NCBI GenBank assembly: GCA_029216955.1
Contig: JANAVB010016200.1
Span: forward strand, 1,709,835-1,773,834
Direction of reading: 5' to 3'
Length of the DNA: 64,000 nt
Source: Iris pallida
Taxonomy: Eukaryota; Streptophyta; Magnoliopsida; Asparagales; Iridaceae
Shown: positions 11,743 through 24,512 of the stretch, in pieces
How positions within the stretch are numbered: position 1 is the first letter of the stretch
Layout: the number at the start of each line of letters is the position of its first letter
The notes under the pieces: generated by a model
Told to the model about the DNA's origin: nothing
Databases searched by the model: none
The model's input: only the letters and a program-made list of their open reading frames with translations
Position numbers and translations under genes: made by a program

Positions 11743-12368
11743 ATGTGGGAATTCCCATTTGGATAGGATTAAGAATATTTAAAACCCAATTAGTTAATTC
11801 TCTACTTAATTTAAATCAATTCAATAAATTCAAATCCAAATCTAAATTAATTTTAATTATAATTAAATTACATCCTTTAGTTTAAAATCAAATAAGATAA
11901 TTCAAATTCCAAATATGGATATTAATTTAGCTATTTAAATATATCCATAAAATTAATTCCAGATTTAAATCGCCACAATAATTTTAAAATATGTTTTCCA
12001 AAAATACAAATAATAATAATTTCGAAAATATTATTATTTAAATACACTAATAAATAAAAAATATATTTGAAGAATATTATTAATCATTAGTAACTGTTAT
12101 AAACAAAAAGGCTTTCATAATAAAATCGTAAACTTGAAAATTTCGGTACGATAATTAAAAATAATTATTAGATATATTATTTTGAAACTATAGAAAAATA
12201 TTTTTCTAAAAATATGTACGCTCGCACATATTCGCACTCGTAGAGCAATTACGAAAAATAAAAATTTTGTACGCGACGTACAATACGACTACGCGACATA
12301 CAATAATAAAATTTCAAATCAGTACCAAAATTTAAATAAAAAAATAGTAGAAATTTAGGGGTTTTACA

Positions 12369-13444
12369 TATATATTTACTAACAAAACTTTTACTTAAAG
12401 AATAATAATTCTAATCCACTATTTATATTAATTAAAGATTATGCAACCAGCAACCTAACAAGGTTTTCTAAAAGGGATTTATTACCAACGTTGCTATTAA
12501 TAACACACAGAAACTAAATAACAATCTACAGAAACTAATATTAATCTACAGAATCTTATCAAACATTCACAGAACCTATTCTAAGGCCAGAAAATCATAT
12601 TGGTACCTGTGAACTACAACAGAAGGTGAAAGGGGAGATGTTACCCAAGGCTTGCACGAAGGAGTACCGAGGGGAGGCCTCGGACTCGGAACAACACCGG
12701 GAACGACGAGCACGGGTACGTGCACGCACACGGCGAATACGCGACGACAGGGCACGCGCACGGGAGACAACGGACGCCGGGTGGAGGGCGCGCGCAGGAG
12801 ACGGCGGGCTGCGCCGGGGCTGCGTCGGGTTGGCGACCGGCGGCTGCGCTAGGTCGGCCTCGGGGAGGTGCTGTCGCGGTTGACAGCGGCTGGGGGTGCG
12901 CTGGTCGGGGATGACACGCGGCCGGGGGCGCACGCGAGGCTGGACTGGTCGTGCGGCTGCTGGCACGGGGCGCTGGAAGCACTGGGAGGCCAGCACGGGG
13001 TCTGATGACGCGGGGTGGCCGACGCGGGGGACGCTGGCGGTGCCGACGGGTGCTGGCCCGGCAGGCAGGCGGGATCGGTGCGGAAGATGATGGAGAGGGG
13101 TCTCGGATCGACGGGAATGACGAAGGAAGCGCGAGGGCAGTCTCGGATCGGAGAATGGTGGAACGGTTAGGGAGATATGGGAGTTCTTGTAATGGTAGAA
13201 AAATGAAGTTTCGTTGATTGGGAGAGTTTCTGCTCCTAAGGGTTACGTAGTGGAGAGGAAGGTGAGTACGTGGGCACGGATTGGGCGAATCAGAGAGGAA
13301 GACTCGGGTGAGTGGGAGAATGGGTAGCCTATTGGGTTTGGGCTTCGAGTTGTGGGTTCCAGGGCTTAAGTCATTGGGCTGAAAAACAACTAACCAGTAA
13401 TTAATTAATAACACAAAAAAAATTAACAAGTTGTGGGCTTCACA
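12369..13444 (-). repeat. Left (3') LTR of element C, surviving part only
   Basis: Begins TATATATTTACTAACAAAAC and matches the right LTR of C from about 29702 onward to the shared end TTGTGGGCTTCACA. The other half, equivalent to 28134-29701, is absent: B1 sits where it should begin and the deletion runs into A1. Beyond 13444 comes the complement of a polypurine tract (CCTTCCCTCCTTAGAAAAA), confirming minus-strand orientation. Confidence 0.88.
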
Positions 13445-13514
13445 ACCTTCCCTCCTTAGAAAAATTTATCCTCAAAATTTTAACAAATAATGAAAGAGAG
13501 GGGATAGAACATAC

Positions 13515-16500
13515 CTAGAAAAGATGAGGATACTTCTCCCTCATCTCGTCCTCTCGCTCCCAGGTAGCTTCGCTTGGAGAGTGATGGCGCCAAGATATCT
13601 TCACTAGAGGGATTACTGTACGCCGCAATCTCTTCTCCATGTGGTCGATGATCTCCACCGGCTGCTCTGGCATTGTAAGGCTGGGTCAAATCTCTAACTC
13701 CAAATAATCAACAACATGGCTCGGATCCGGTACGTAATGCCTCAGCTACGATACGTGGAAGACGTTGTGCATGCCTTCGAGGCTGGAAGGTAGATCCACC
13801 CTGTATGCTACCTCTCCGATTCTGCTTAGAACTTAAAATGGACCGATGTAGCGAGGACTCTGCTTCCCAGCTTGGCCGAATCTGATTGTGCCCCTGGTAG
13901 GTGATATTTTGACAAATACCTGATCTCCGGCCTCAAATTCCAAGGTTCGACGCCAGCTATCCACCCAATGTTTCTGACGGTCCTGTGCAATCCTCAGTGT
14001 CTCTCTAATCATCTTTATCTTCTCGGCTGCATCCGTAACCATCTCTGGTCCCAACAAGACTCGATCTCTAACATCGTCCCATGCTAGTGGAGTGCGGCAA
14101 CGTCGACCGTATAAAGCCTCAAAAGGTATCATCTGAATGCTGGCCTGGTAGCTATTATTGTAGGAGAACTCTACCAGGTGTAGGTGATTTTTTTAAGATC
14201 CACCAAACTGCAAGACGTAAGATCTCAACATGTCCTCAAGCGTCTGAATAGTCTGCTCGGACTGGCCATCGGTCTATGGGTGGTACGTCATACTAAACTT
14301 CAGCTGCGTGCCCAAACTCTCCTGTAGACTCTTACAGTAGTGCGAGGTGAACCAGGTATCCCTGTCGGATACGATGCTGACTGGAACTCCATGCAACCTA
14401 TAAATGTTCCGCATATAAAGAGCTACTAACCTTTCCGTGGATAAACCAACCTTGAAAGGAATAAAATGGGCAGACTTGGTCAGTCTGTCAACTATCACCC
14501 ATATAGCATCCTTCCCTCCTTGGGATCTGGGTAATCCTGTCACAAAATTCATAGTAATATGTTCCTATTTCTACTCCGGAATGGGAAGAGGTTACAACAA
14601 ACCTGCTAGTCTCTAGCGGTCTGCCTTCACCTGCTAGCAGATCAAACATCTGGAGACGAACTCTGCCACGTCTCGCTTCATTTCAAGCCACCATACATGG
14701 GTCCTCATGTCCTTGTACATCTTGTTAGCTCCTGGATGTATAGAATGCTGCGACTGGTGCGCCTCCTTCATCAACTCATTCCTTAGTTCGCCAGTAGGTA
14801 CGCAGAGTCTCGTGCCATGCCTCAATGCTCCATCTCCAGCTATGGAAAATCCTTCGAGTGTTCCATCTAGTACTCGATCTCTTAACTTGCATAGTATCTT
14901 ATCTTGGAATTGAGTCTCCTCGACTCTGCTGATCAGACTGGACTGCACTTGAAGCTGCATCATAGGCGAGTCCATGCCTGGTACAACTGCTTCTTTCCTA
15001 AGCATCAGCATGATTTCCTCTGGTAGTACAATCTCCAAACCTAGCTTCTCCATGTCTTCCAGCAAGTGACGGTTCTTTGTCAAGAACATAGCCATCGGGT
15101 ACCTGCTAAGTGCATTAGCGACGATATTAGCCTTACCCGGGTGGTACTGTAGATTGATGTCAAAATCCTTCATGAGCTCCAGCCATCGCCTCTGGTGCAT
15201 GTTGAGCTCCTTCTGAGTGAAGACATATTTGAGACTCTTGTGGTCTATGTATATGTCCACCTTCTCGCCATAGAGATAATGCTTCCATAATTTCAAGGCG
15301 AAGATGACTGCTGCTAGCTCCAAGTCATATGTAGGGTAATTCTTCTCATGATTGCATAATTGCCGGGAAGCATAGGCAATTACCGTTCCATGTTGCTATA
15401 ACACGCAGCCCAATCTTTTGTCCGAAGCATCACTGTAAATGGAGAAACCACCTGATCCAGATGGTAGCGTCAAGATAGGTACAGTTGTTAACCTTCTCTT
15501 CAGTTCCTCGAATGACGCCTGACATGCTTCAGTCCAAACAAACTCTTCGTTCTTCCTGGTGAGATTCGTCATTGGCTCCGCAATCCTCGCGAAATCCTTT
15601 ACAAACTTTCGGTAATATCCTGCTAAGCCCAGGAAACATCGGATCTTTGCCACTGAGCTGGGGGTTGTCCAAGATTCCACTGCTGCTTCTTCTTGGGGTC
15701 CACAGATACCCCTTCTCTAGTGATAACATGCCCAAGAAAATCCACCTTATCTAAGAAAAATTAACACTTGGAAAGCTTACCATATAGCTTCTCCTTCCTC
15801 AGAGTCTCCAAGACAATCCGCAGATGCTTCTCATGCTCTTCTTGGGTCTTTAAGTAGATCAGAATGTCATCAATAAAGATGACAACAAACTGATCCAAGT
15901 ACTCATGGAACACCTTGTTCATGAGATTCATGAACACGGCTGGAGCATTAGTAAGACCGAAGGGCATGACCAAGAATTCATACTGTCCATACTTGGTTTT
16001 GAATGCCGTCTTCGAAATGTCCGCCTCTCGAACCTTGACCTGGTGATATCCTGACCTGAGGTCGATCTTCGAGAAAACCTTCGCTCCGCTCAGCTGATCA
16101 AAAAGATCATCGATCCTAGTCAGACGGTACTTGTTCTTGATTGTGATGTTGTTCAATGCCCGATAATCTATACACATCCGCACGGATCCATCCTTTTTGG
16201 GCACAAACAAAACTGGTGATCCGGCCCCAGGGCGAAGCTCCATCTCTGATAAATCCTTGGGCCTTCAGCTCATCCAACTGGTCCTTCATCTCCTTAGCCT
16301 CCATAGGGTTAACTCTGTAGCTTCTCTGTGAAATAGGGGATGAGCCAGGTACAAGATCGATAGTGAACTCTACGTCTCGATCAGGGTATAATCCGGGTAG
16401 ATTGTCAGGAAAGACATCTAAGAATTCTGCTATCAGGGGATGAAGAGGTCTGGAATCTTCGGTGATAGAGGTGTAGGTGACACACTCCAAGCTCTCTGGT

Positions 16501-16588
16501 GCTCAAGCAACTTCATATTCAGGTCCTCCAGGTGGACTAAAAATAAGACAACCCCAATGACAGTCTATCAGTGCGTGTTGCTTGCTCA
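13515..16588 (-). pseudogene. pol: Element C pol: protease end, RT, RNase H, integrase, chromodomain; decayed
   Basis: Read right to left on the minus strand. 16503-16588: end of the protease (SKQHALIDCHWG), continuing the frame broken at 26223 by element B. About 15500-16490: reverse transcriptase ([29 protein letters not shown]). About 14640-15470: RNase H ([18 protein letters not shown]). About 13830-14640: HHCC zinc segment and integrase core (MNFVTGLP, SIVSDRD). To 13515: GPF tail and chromodomain (VEIIDHMEKRLRR, ATWEREDEMREKYPHLF, stop 13515-13517). It is broken by several frameshifts (for example near 16230 and near 15740) and stops, many at Gln codons (CAG to TAG). No intron is present before the chromodomain: LEFEAGDQVFVKISPT is continuous in this copy. 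Same family group as A1 and A3 but clearly diverged from them. Confidence 0.9.
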
Positions 16589-16593
16589 GCCAA
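16589..16593. other. Target-site duplication GCCAA of element B (left copy)
   Basis: GCCAA precedes the LTR start at 16594 and is repeated at 26223-26227 directly after the right LTR. Removing B and one copy rejoins the protease codons of C (GMDWL at right, SKQHA at left), which proves the insertion event. Confidence 0.93.
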
Positions 16594-18275
16594 TGTAACG
16601 TCTCAGTCCCAAAATACATAGGACTAGGAACGTAGACATGCCAGCTGTATACATACGAAGTACACTCCAATATATGGAAACCTCGTATGAATACATAAGC
16701 TGTAAAATGCAGTAGAACCATAACTAATCTCATCCACACAAAATAAATGAATAAAAGATATCATATAATGATAATGAATTGTCTTGATACAACATGTTGG
16801 GCGGAGACAAATTCACTACCAACAAGTAAAGGAAAAATATATGAGAAAAGAAATAATTTTGGCGAGCGAAGCGAAGATGATCCAAGTGCAATCATCCTCG
16901 AAGAAATGGAGATGGTCACGGCTAGAACTAGAGCACCTGCGAAAGACAAGAGCACACACCTGGCGAGATAACCAGGTCCTCAGAGGGACGTAACAAGACA
17001 CATAATATCATGCCATATAAACTGAATAAATATTGCTCAAATAAATAAGTCAATTGAATTATAACATGGTCCAATACACACCTATTGAACTAGCTTACCA
17101 TCCCCCAACCAAACAAGGACATGAGTTGGTAAACTAATTCACGATGACGTATCTTTCCATGCTATGAATTCAATATGGTATCCGGACCCCAACAAGGTTC
17201 AATACCTTCTCATCGAAGTAGTAAGCCACACCTACAACCAAACAAGGACAAGATGTGACGAACTAATCCGCGACAAGTTATTGTTTCAAGCCACAGTCAG
17301 ATACAAGTACTCAAACCAAAAGTACTCGTACCTAACGGATAAAGGTGCCTAACCGTTCTAAGTGAAATGTAGTTAAGAACAATCCTTCCTACGTATGGGC
17401 CCTGGCTAAATGGGATCGGCATAGTCCCCCCTTAGGGCACCAGAGGCCCAATCAGTAAGAGCATAACGTTCCGCAGAACGTCAGTGGCCGTCAGTAATCA
17501 TGGGTAATCTAACCCGCGTCTCCGGCGGAGCTCACGGGGTTACAAAAGGGAAAGTGTATCGAAGCCCATACGCTAAGAAATTGTCCTCCCCGTCCAATGC
17601 CTATTATGTTGTATCCACAACAGAAAACCTCTATAACCGCTAAGTCAAACTAATATGCAACCTCTATTAGCGGTTATTTCTATCGTACGGCTTATACGCA
17701 CCGGTGGCCAGCCAGTCACGCATGTCCGTGTTCTACATGCGACACACAACTTCGTGGTACAACGTGTCAAGGCCAATGAATGCAACACACAGGGTGGTCC
17801 CTTAAATCTAGGTTTAATGTGTAAGAAAAATAATACATAGTAGGAAATATAACTGAACAGTAAGTTCTAACAGGTTATGCCATGTATCACAGTTTATTTT
17901 ATATAAGGAAAATAAATAATGCATGAAATATGAGCTAAATAAATAAACAACACATGACAAGGTGTCTTGCCTGGTAGGACGCCTGGTATGCTACGATGAT
18001 CAAGGTGGCACGAACTGCGACTTCGGTGCGACAACTATGCAAGGTGACCTCTGATGGTGGCACGGACAGTTCTATTGGGTCCAGTGGAATCAATTTAGTT
18101 AGGGTAGACATATGGAAGTACAGAACTGACGAGAAAATAGGAATAATGGGGTTGGTCATGGTCTGGACGATAATCGTAGGAATTTGATCAATAATACGAA
18201 TTTAGAAAATTATTTATAACCTTGAAAACTGTGTTCTATTACTAAAACATTTTAGATAACTTCGTACTTGAAAAT

Positions 18276-18331
<56 letters not shown>

Positions 18332-18888
18332 TAAGCTAAAACTCAAATTTTGTCAAAATAAAATTTTAGTAGGATACTATATATTTTTATAAAAATATGT
18401 TGTTAGGTAAACACTTAAAATCAAAATCGAATTAGGCAAAAATTCTAAGTTTTGTAAAGGCCAATTTAGATAGAAAACTATATATCACAAATGAAAATAT
18501 TTAGACAAAACATTTTTAAAAATAAAATATATATAATACTTTCCGGCAACTAAAATTTTAATTAGGCAAAATACTGCGATAATATTTATATCAAATATCA
18601 CAAAATTAATAATAATAGGCTTTGAAATCCAGTTTTGAAATTACACATAACTTATTCTGTTACTAAATAATTTAGAAGATTTAACAAAAATACTAATAAT
18701 AAAAAAATAATATTATTGACTAATCATACATAAAATATATACTAATAAAATTTTAAGAATCTAAGTACGAATTTTGCAATTACATGTAGGCAGAACGTAA
18801 TACTATATTTTTGTAAACAATTTTAGGAATATTTACTGTATATATTAAAAATAGAATTTTTAATAGTTCTAATGATAATAGTTGCCAA

Positions 18889-18890
<2 letters not shown>

Positions 18891-18940
<50 letters not shown>

Positions 18941-18979
18941 TTTCCATAAAAAGCCAAAGTATTACACAAACAAACAAAA

Positions 18980-19016
<37 letters not shown>
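18891..19016. repeat. AAT and AAAT microsatellites
   Basis: (AAT)n at 18891-18941 and (AAAT)n at about 18981-19016, with a short GA run at 19039-19058 beyond. The right LTR has a shorter AAT run and a much longer GA run (24469-24510), so these tracts changed length after insertion. Confidence 0.95.
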
Positions 19017-20152
19017 AGAAATCATAAGGGAAGAAGCGTCAGAGAGAGAGAGAGAGAGTTAAAACAAAGAAAAATTTCGTTCCTATAGAGGAAAGAGAGG
19101 AAGAGGGGAAAATGGTGAACAGAGACGAGCGGGAGAGAGAGGCGGCGGGGGAGTCGGTGGTCCGGCGGAGGAGCGGTCGCAGGTGGCTCCGGTGCGGCGC
19201 ACGGCGGAGGGTTAGGAGGTCGGCGATGGGGCTGTATTCGGTGGTCAGAGGGGGCGGCCAGGGAGAAGGAGGAGGGGCAGCGCCGGCTCGTGGATGCCAC
19301 AGCTGGCGCTGCTCCGGGCTTGGGCTCGAGCGGGAGCACTCGGTTAAGGTTAGCGACGGCTGGAGGGTGGCGGACACACGGAGGCTCGCGTGGCGGAGCT
19401 CCGACGTGGTCTGGCATCGCCGACGGTCGTGGAGGTAAGTGGTGGTGCTGGTGGTGTTCCTTTGTTTCCTTTTTCTTTTTCTTTTTTTTGCTCGGTGGTG
19501 GTTTTAGGGAAAACGGCCGGGCCTCCGGCCGGTGGCCGCGGTGCGGGTGATGGTGGTGTTGCGGGGTCCGACAGCGGAAGAAGGGGCTGTGATGGCGGTG
19601 GTGGCGGTGATGGTTTGGGTGTGTCGGTCGGGGGGTGGTGCTGACGACGGTGGTATGGTTCTGTGGCGGCGGTTAGGTCGATGGTGGCGGAGGCGGTGTT
19701 GGCAGTGGTCTGGCGGTGTATTTGGAGGAGAATTGGTGGCGGCGGTGGCCGCGACGTGTGTGGTAGTGATGGCAGCGGTGATGTGAGGACGGGTCATCGC
19801 GGTGGTGCACGAGGACTCGCCAGAAAAGGGCATCGGAGGGGACTCGGGTCGAGAGGTGCGGTGCTGTAGGCTGAGCGAAGGGTTGTGCGCCGGTGGGCTG
19901 TGGGTGGTGGCCGGCGAGGGTCGCCGTTAGGGTTAGGGTTTTAGGGTTTGTTGTAATTGGGTCGTGTTTGGGTTATTGGACACGACATGAAATTCTGGAA
20001 ATCGTGATCCGGTGTGTCGGACACGATGAAGGGGGCAATATAATTGTAATGGAGGAAAATAGTAGAAAAGATGGAGACACGGACACGATACACGCAATTA
20101 TGGGTGGAGAGAAATTTTTTGTGGATGTGAGAAATTTTTGGAGGAGTACCTG

Positions 20153-20164
20153 CCTATTTATAGG
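20153..20164 (-). promoter_or_regulatory. TATA box of the element B left LTR
   Basis: Minus-strand CCTATAAATAGG, identical to the boxes at 11731-11742 and 25599-25610. Confidence 0.6.
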
Positions 20165-20753
20165 ATGTGGAAATTCCAGTTGGATAAGGATTAAGAATAT
20201 TTAAACCCAATTAGATAATTCAATCTATTAATTTAAATAATTTTTAAAATAATTCAAATCAATTCCAAATTCAATCCAAATTAAATATAGATAAATATAA
20301 ATCCATACATTCAAATATGTAAATTGTCATAATTAATTTTAACAATTATCAACCATTTTAAAATATATTTTTATGAACACTAAAATTATAATAATAATTA
20401 ATTTCGAAAATTATATTATTATTTAAAAATAAACCAATAAAATATTTATGAAATATATATGTATGCACGAAAAATATTATCAATAATTGTTATAAACGAA
20501 AGGCTTTGTATAAATAAAATAAAATAATGAGCTTAGAATTTTGGTACAAAAGCTAAAATAATTATTATATATATTATTTTGAAACTATAAAAAATAGAAA
20601 TTTTTTTTTCTAAAAATATGTATGCTCGTACATATTCGCACTCGTCAAGCAATTTCGAAAAATAAAATTTCGCGCACGACGTACAAATACAATAAAAATA
20701 ATCAGTACAAATTTTATTTTAAAAAAATATAGTAGAAATTTAGGGATTTTACA

Positions 20754-22059
20754 TCCTACCCAACTTAAAAGAATTTTGTCATCGAAATTAAAAAGTAGTA
20801 GGGGGTGAGAAGGCACAAAGGGGTAGAGATAAGGAAAAATCAATTCACAACGTTCAACACAAGATGTATTAGGAAATCGTGATTTAGGTAATTATGAAAA
20901 TAATCGAGGATATGGCTAATTAATGCAAGAGGGGAAATGATCAAGGGTTAAAGTTTAATCAAGATAACCTGCAATAAGGAATTGTATGGTATCATGAGAA
21001 AATAATTTAGAGACCTAGAAGATATGATTTCTTGAGAGTAGGTTGAGAGCACGATTAAGAGAACGAATTTGATTTACTCCTAAATTAAGCGATTAGAAGG
21101 TCATGATAGTAAATATAGGGCCGAGAAAAGGACGAGTAGTTTAGGATGAAGATATAGCAACATCGATTGATAATGGTCACAATCGATAGGAAGGCTAGAG
21201 GAAGTTTTAGTACAATGCTTTCGTCCTTCTAAAATAGGTGAAGGCGAACACAATATAGAGTTCGAAGGAGGCGTTATCGAATACGAATACGTGGTTCAAA
21301 GGCGACCAAATAATTCAAAAAGAGTTGCCAAGGCAGTTGCGGATGGGACTCTAGAGGGCAAGTTTAACTATGTCCCCATCCACGTAGAACGATAGATATA
21401 AGCGAACCAAAGTGCACTAGGTTGATCAGACCATCATGCACCGATTCTGGGTAGACAATCTGTTAGTGGAGGCCTCCAATAACATATGTCATGAACAAGC
21501 TTGATAAAGAATTTGAGCTTGCAAAAACTAGGCTACGTTAGCATCATTAGTCTAGATAGTAAAATATAGGCACGAGATTAAGATTGAAATAAAGTAGAAT
21601 TAGTTCAAACGATTCTAAGTCATATACTGTGTTGGTCTCCATACAGTCGTCCTACAGTCTGCTTGTCCAAGTCCTTGGTTGACTAGATGGGTTAGGGCCC
21701 TCTAAATTCTAGAATCTAAGTAAACTTGTGAATATAGGTCACAAGTACAAAGGGATTGCTAGGTCACAAGGCATTCTATCCAACTTAAAATTTAAACTAA
21801 TGGTGTTTTGGGACAATGTCTAACTAGTAGGGGTCACCTGTCTAACCTCTAGCAAAACACGAAGGGAAGATAATAATTATGATGGAAGGAATCAAGCAAG
21901 ATGCAGTCGATGAGTCGAATGATAGTTCGAATATGGAATCGAGGAAAGAGGTCAAGTATGTGGATGAGATCCTAGACTTCTAATCCTATTCGAGGCTTGC
22001 TTGGTACGGTAAAGTAACCAAACATTTTATCTTGACCTGCATGGGCCACCACAAAAATA
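20754..22059 (-). other. Non-coding internal region of element B
   Basis: 1306 bases without any frame above about 60 codons and without a recognisable gag, protease or RT motif on either strand. The left end carries the complement of GACAAAATTCTTTTAAG followed by a weakened purine tract. The right end carries the 18-nt block GACCTGCATGGGCCACCA (22034-22051), 8 bases from the LTR. I see nothing else identifiable. Confidence 0.85.
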
Positions 22060-23741
22060 TGTAACGCCCCAGTCCCAAAATACGTAGGACTAGGAACGTA
22101 GACATGCCAGCTGTATACATACGAAGTATACTCCAATATATGGAAACCTCATATGAATACATAAGCTGTAAAATACAGTAGAACCATAACTAATCTCATC
22201 CACACAAAATAAATGAATAAAAGATATCATGTAATGATAATGAATTGTCTTGATACAATATGTTGGACGGAGACAAATCCACTACCAACAAGTAAAGAAA
22301 AAATACATGAGAAAAGAAATGATTTTGGCGAGCGAAGCGAAGATGATCCAAGTGCAATCATCCTCGAAGAAATGGAGATGGTCACGGCTAGAACTAGAGC
22401 ACTTGCAAAAGACAAGAGCACACACCTGGCGAGATAACCAGGTCCTCAGAGGGACGTAACAAGACACATAATATTATGCCATATAAACTGAATAAATATT
22501 GCTCAAATAAATAAGTCAATTGAATTATAACATGGTCCAATACACACCTATTGAAGTAGCTTACCATCCCCCCAACCAAACAAGGACAGAAGACGGTAAA
22601 CTAATTCACGATGACGTATCTTTCCATGCTATGAATCCAATATGGTATCCGGACCCCAACAAGGTTCAATACCTTCTCATCGAAGTAGTAAGCCACACCT
22701 ACAACCAAACAAGGACAAGATATGACGAACTAATCCACGATAAGTTATTGTTCCAAGCCACGGTCAGATACAAGTACTCAATCCAAAAGTACTCGTACCT
22801 AACGGATAAAGGTGCCCAACCGTTCTAAGTGAAATGTAGTTAAGAATAATCCTTCCTACGCATGGGCCCTGGCTAAATGGGATCGGCATAGTCCCCCCTT
22901 GGGGCACCAGAGGCCCAATCAGTAAGAGCATAACATTCTGCAGAACATCAATGGCCGTCAGTAATCATGGGTAATCTGACCAGCATCTCCGGCGGAGCTC
23001 ACGGGCTACAAAAGGGAAAGTGCATCGAAGCCCATACGCTAAGGAATTGTCCTCTCCGCCCAATGCCTATTATGTTGTATCCACAACAGAAAACCTCTAT
23101 AACCGCTAAGTCAAACTAATATGCAACCTCTATTAGCGATTATTCCTATCGCACGGCTTATACGTACCGGTGGCCAGCCAGTCACGCATGTCCGTGTTCT
23201 ACATGCGATACACAACTTCGTGGTATAACATGTCAAGGCCAATGAATGCAACACACAGGGTGGTCCCTTAAATCTAGGTTTAATGTGTAAGAAAAATAAT
23301 ACATAGCAGGAAATATAACTGAACAGTAAGTTCTAACAGGTTATGCCATGTATCACAGTTTATTTTGCATAAGGAAAATAAATAATGCATGAAATATGAG
23401 CTAAATAAATAAACAGCAAATGGCAAGGTGTCTTGCCTGGTAGGACGCCTGGTGTGCTGCAATGATCAAGGTGGCACGAACTGCGACTTCGGTGCGACAA
23501 CTATGCAAGGTGACCTCTGATAGTGGCACGGACAGTTCCATCGGGTCCAGTGGAATCAATTTAGTTAGGGTAGACATATGGAAGTACAGAACTGATGAGG
23601 AAATGGGAATAATGGGGTTGGTCATGGTCTGGACGATAATCGTAGGAATTTGATCAATAATACGAATTTAGAAAATTATTTATAACCTTGAAAATTGTGT
23701 TCTATTACTAAAACATTTTAGATAACTTCGTACTTGAAAAT

Positions 23742-23796
<55 letters not shown>

Positions 23797-24352
23797 AAGC
23801 TAAAACTCAAATTTTGTCAAAATAAAATTTTAGTAGGATACTATATATTTTTATAAAAATATGTTGTTAGGTAAACACTTTAAATAAAAATCAAATTAGG
23901 CAAAAATTCTAAATTTTGTATAGGCCAATTTAGATAGAAAACTATATCTCACAAATGAAAATATTTAGACAAAACATTTTTAAAAATAAAATATATATAA
24001 TACTTTCCGGCAACTAAAATTTTAATTAGGCAAAATACTACGATAATATTTATATCAAATATCACAAAATTAATAATAATAGGCTTTGAAATCCTGTTTT
24101 GAAATTACACATAACTTATTCTGTTACTAAATAATTTAGAAGATTTAACAAAAATACTAGTAATAAAATAATAATATTATTGACTAATCATACATAAAAT
24201 ATATACTAATAAAATTTTAAGAATCTAAGTATGAATTTTGCAATTACATGTAGGCAGAACGTAATACTATATTTTTGTAAACAATTTTAGGAATATTTAC
24301 TGTATATATTAAAAATAGAAATTTTAATAGATCTAATGATAATAGTGGCCAA

Positions 24353-24383
<31 letters not shown>

Positions 24384-24462
24384 TTTCCATAAAAGCCAAA
24401 GTATTACACAAACAAACAAAATAAAAATAAATAAATAAATAAATAAATCATAAGGGAAGAAG

Positions 24463-24512
<50 letters not shown>

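Larger units (their letters stand above)
8423..12368 (-). repeat. B-type LTR (5' LTR of a truncated B copy), 3.95 kb
   Basis: On the plus strand it starts TGTAACGCCCCAGTCCC and ends GGGGTTTTACA, the same ends as the two LTRs of element B at 16594-20753 and 22060-26222, from which its middle has diverged. In element orientation (minus) it reads TGTAAAACC to GGGCGTTACA. It contains TA and AAT microsatellites, a GC-rich block at about 10680-11560 and a minus-strand TATA box at 11731-11742. It sits inside the left LTR of element C. No gene is seen; GC-rich open frames here are not conserved as protein. Confidence 0.87.
16594..20753 (-). repeat. Element B left LTR (3' LTR in element sense)
   Basis: Starts TGTAACGTCTCAG and ends TAGGGATTTTACA. 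It is collinear with 22060-26222 over its full length, with scattered substitutions, microsatellite length changes and a few small indels. It contains a TA run (18279-18327), AAT and AAAT runs (18891-19016), a GC-rich block (19100-19900) and a TATA box. No gene is seen. Confidence 0.92.

Noticed and set aside
10611..13429. Arg/Pro/Ala-rich frames on both strands in the GC-rich parts of B and C LTRs
   Set aside because: GC-rich sequence is open in several frames at once; the equivalent frames at 29910-30478 differ by shifts.
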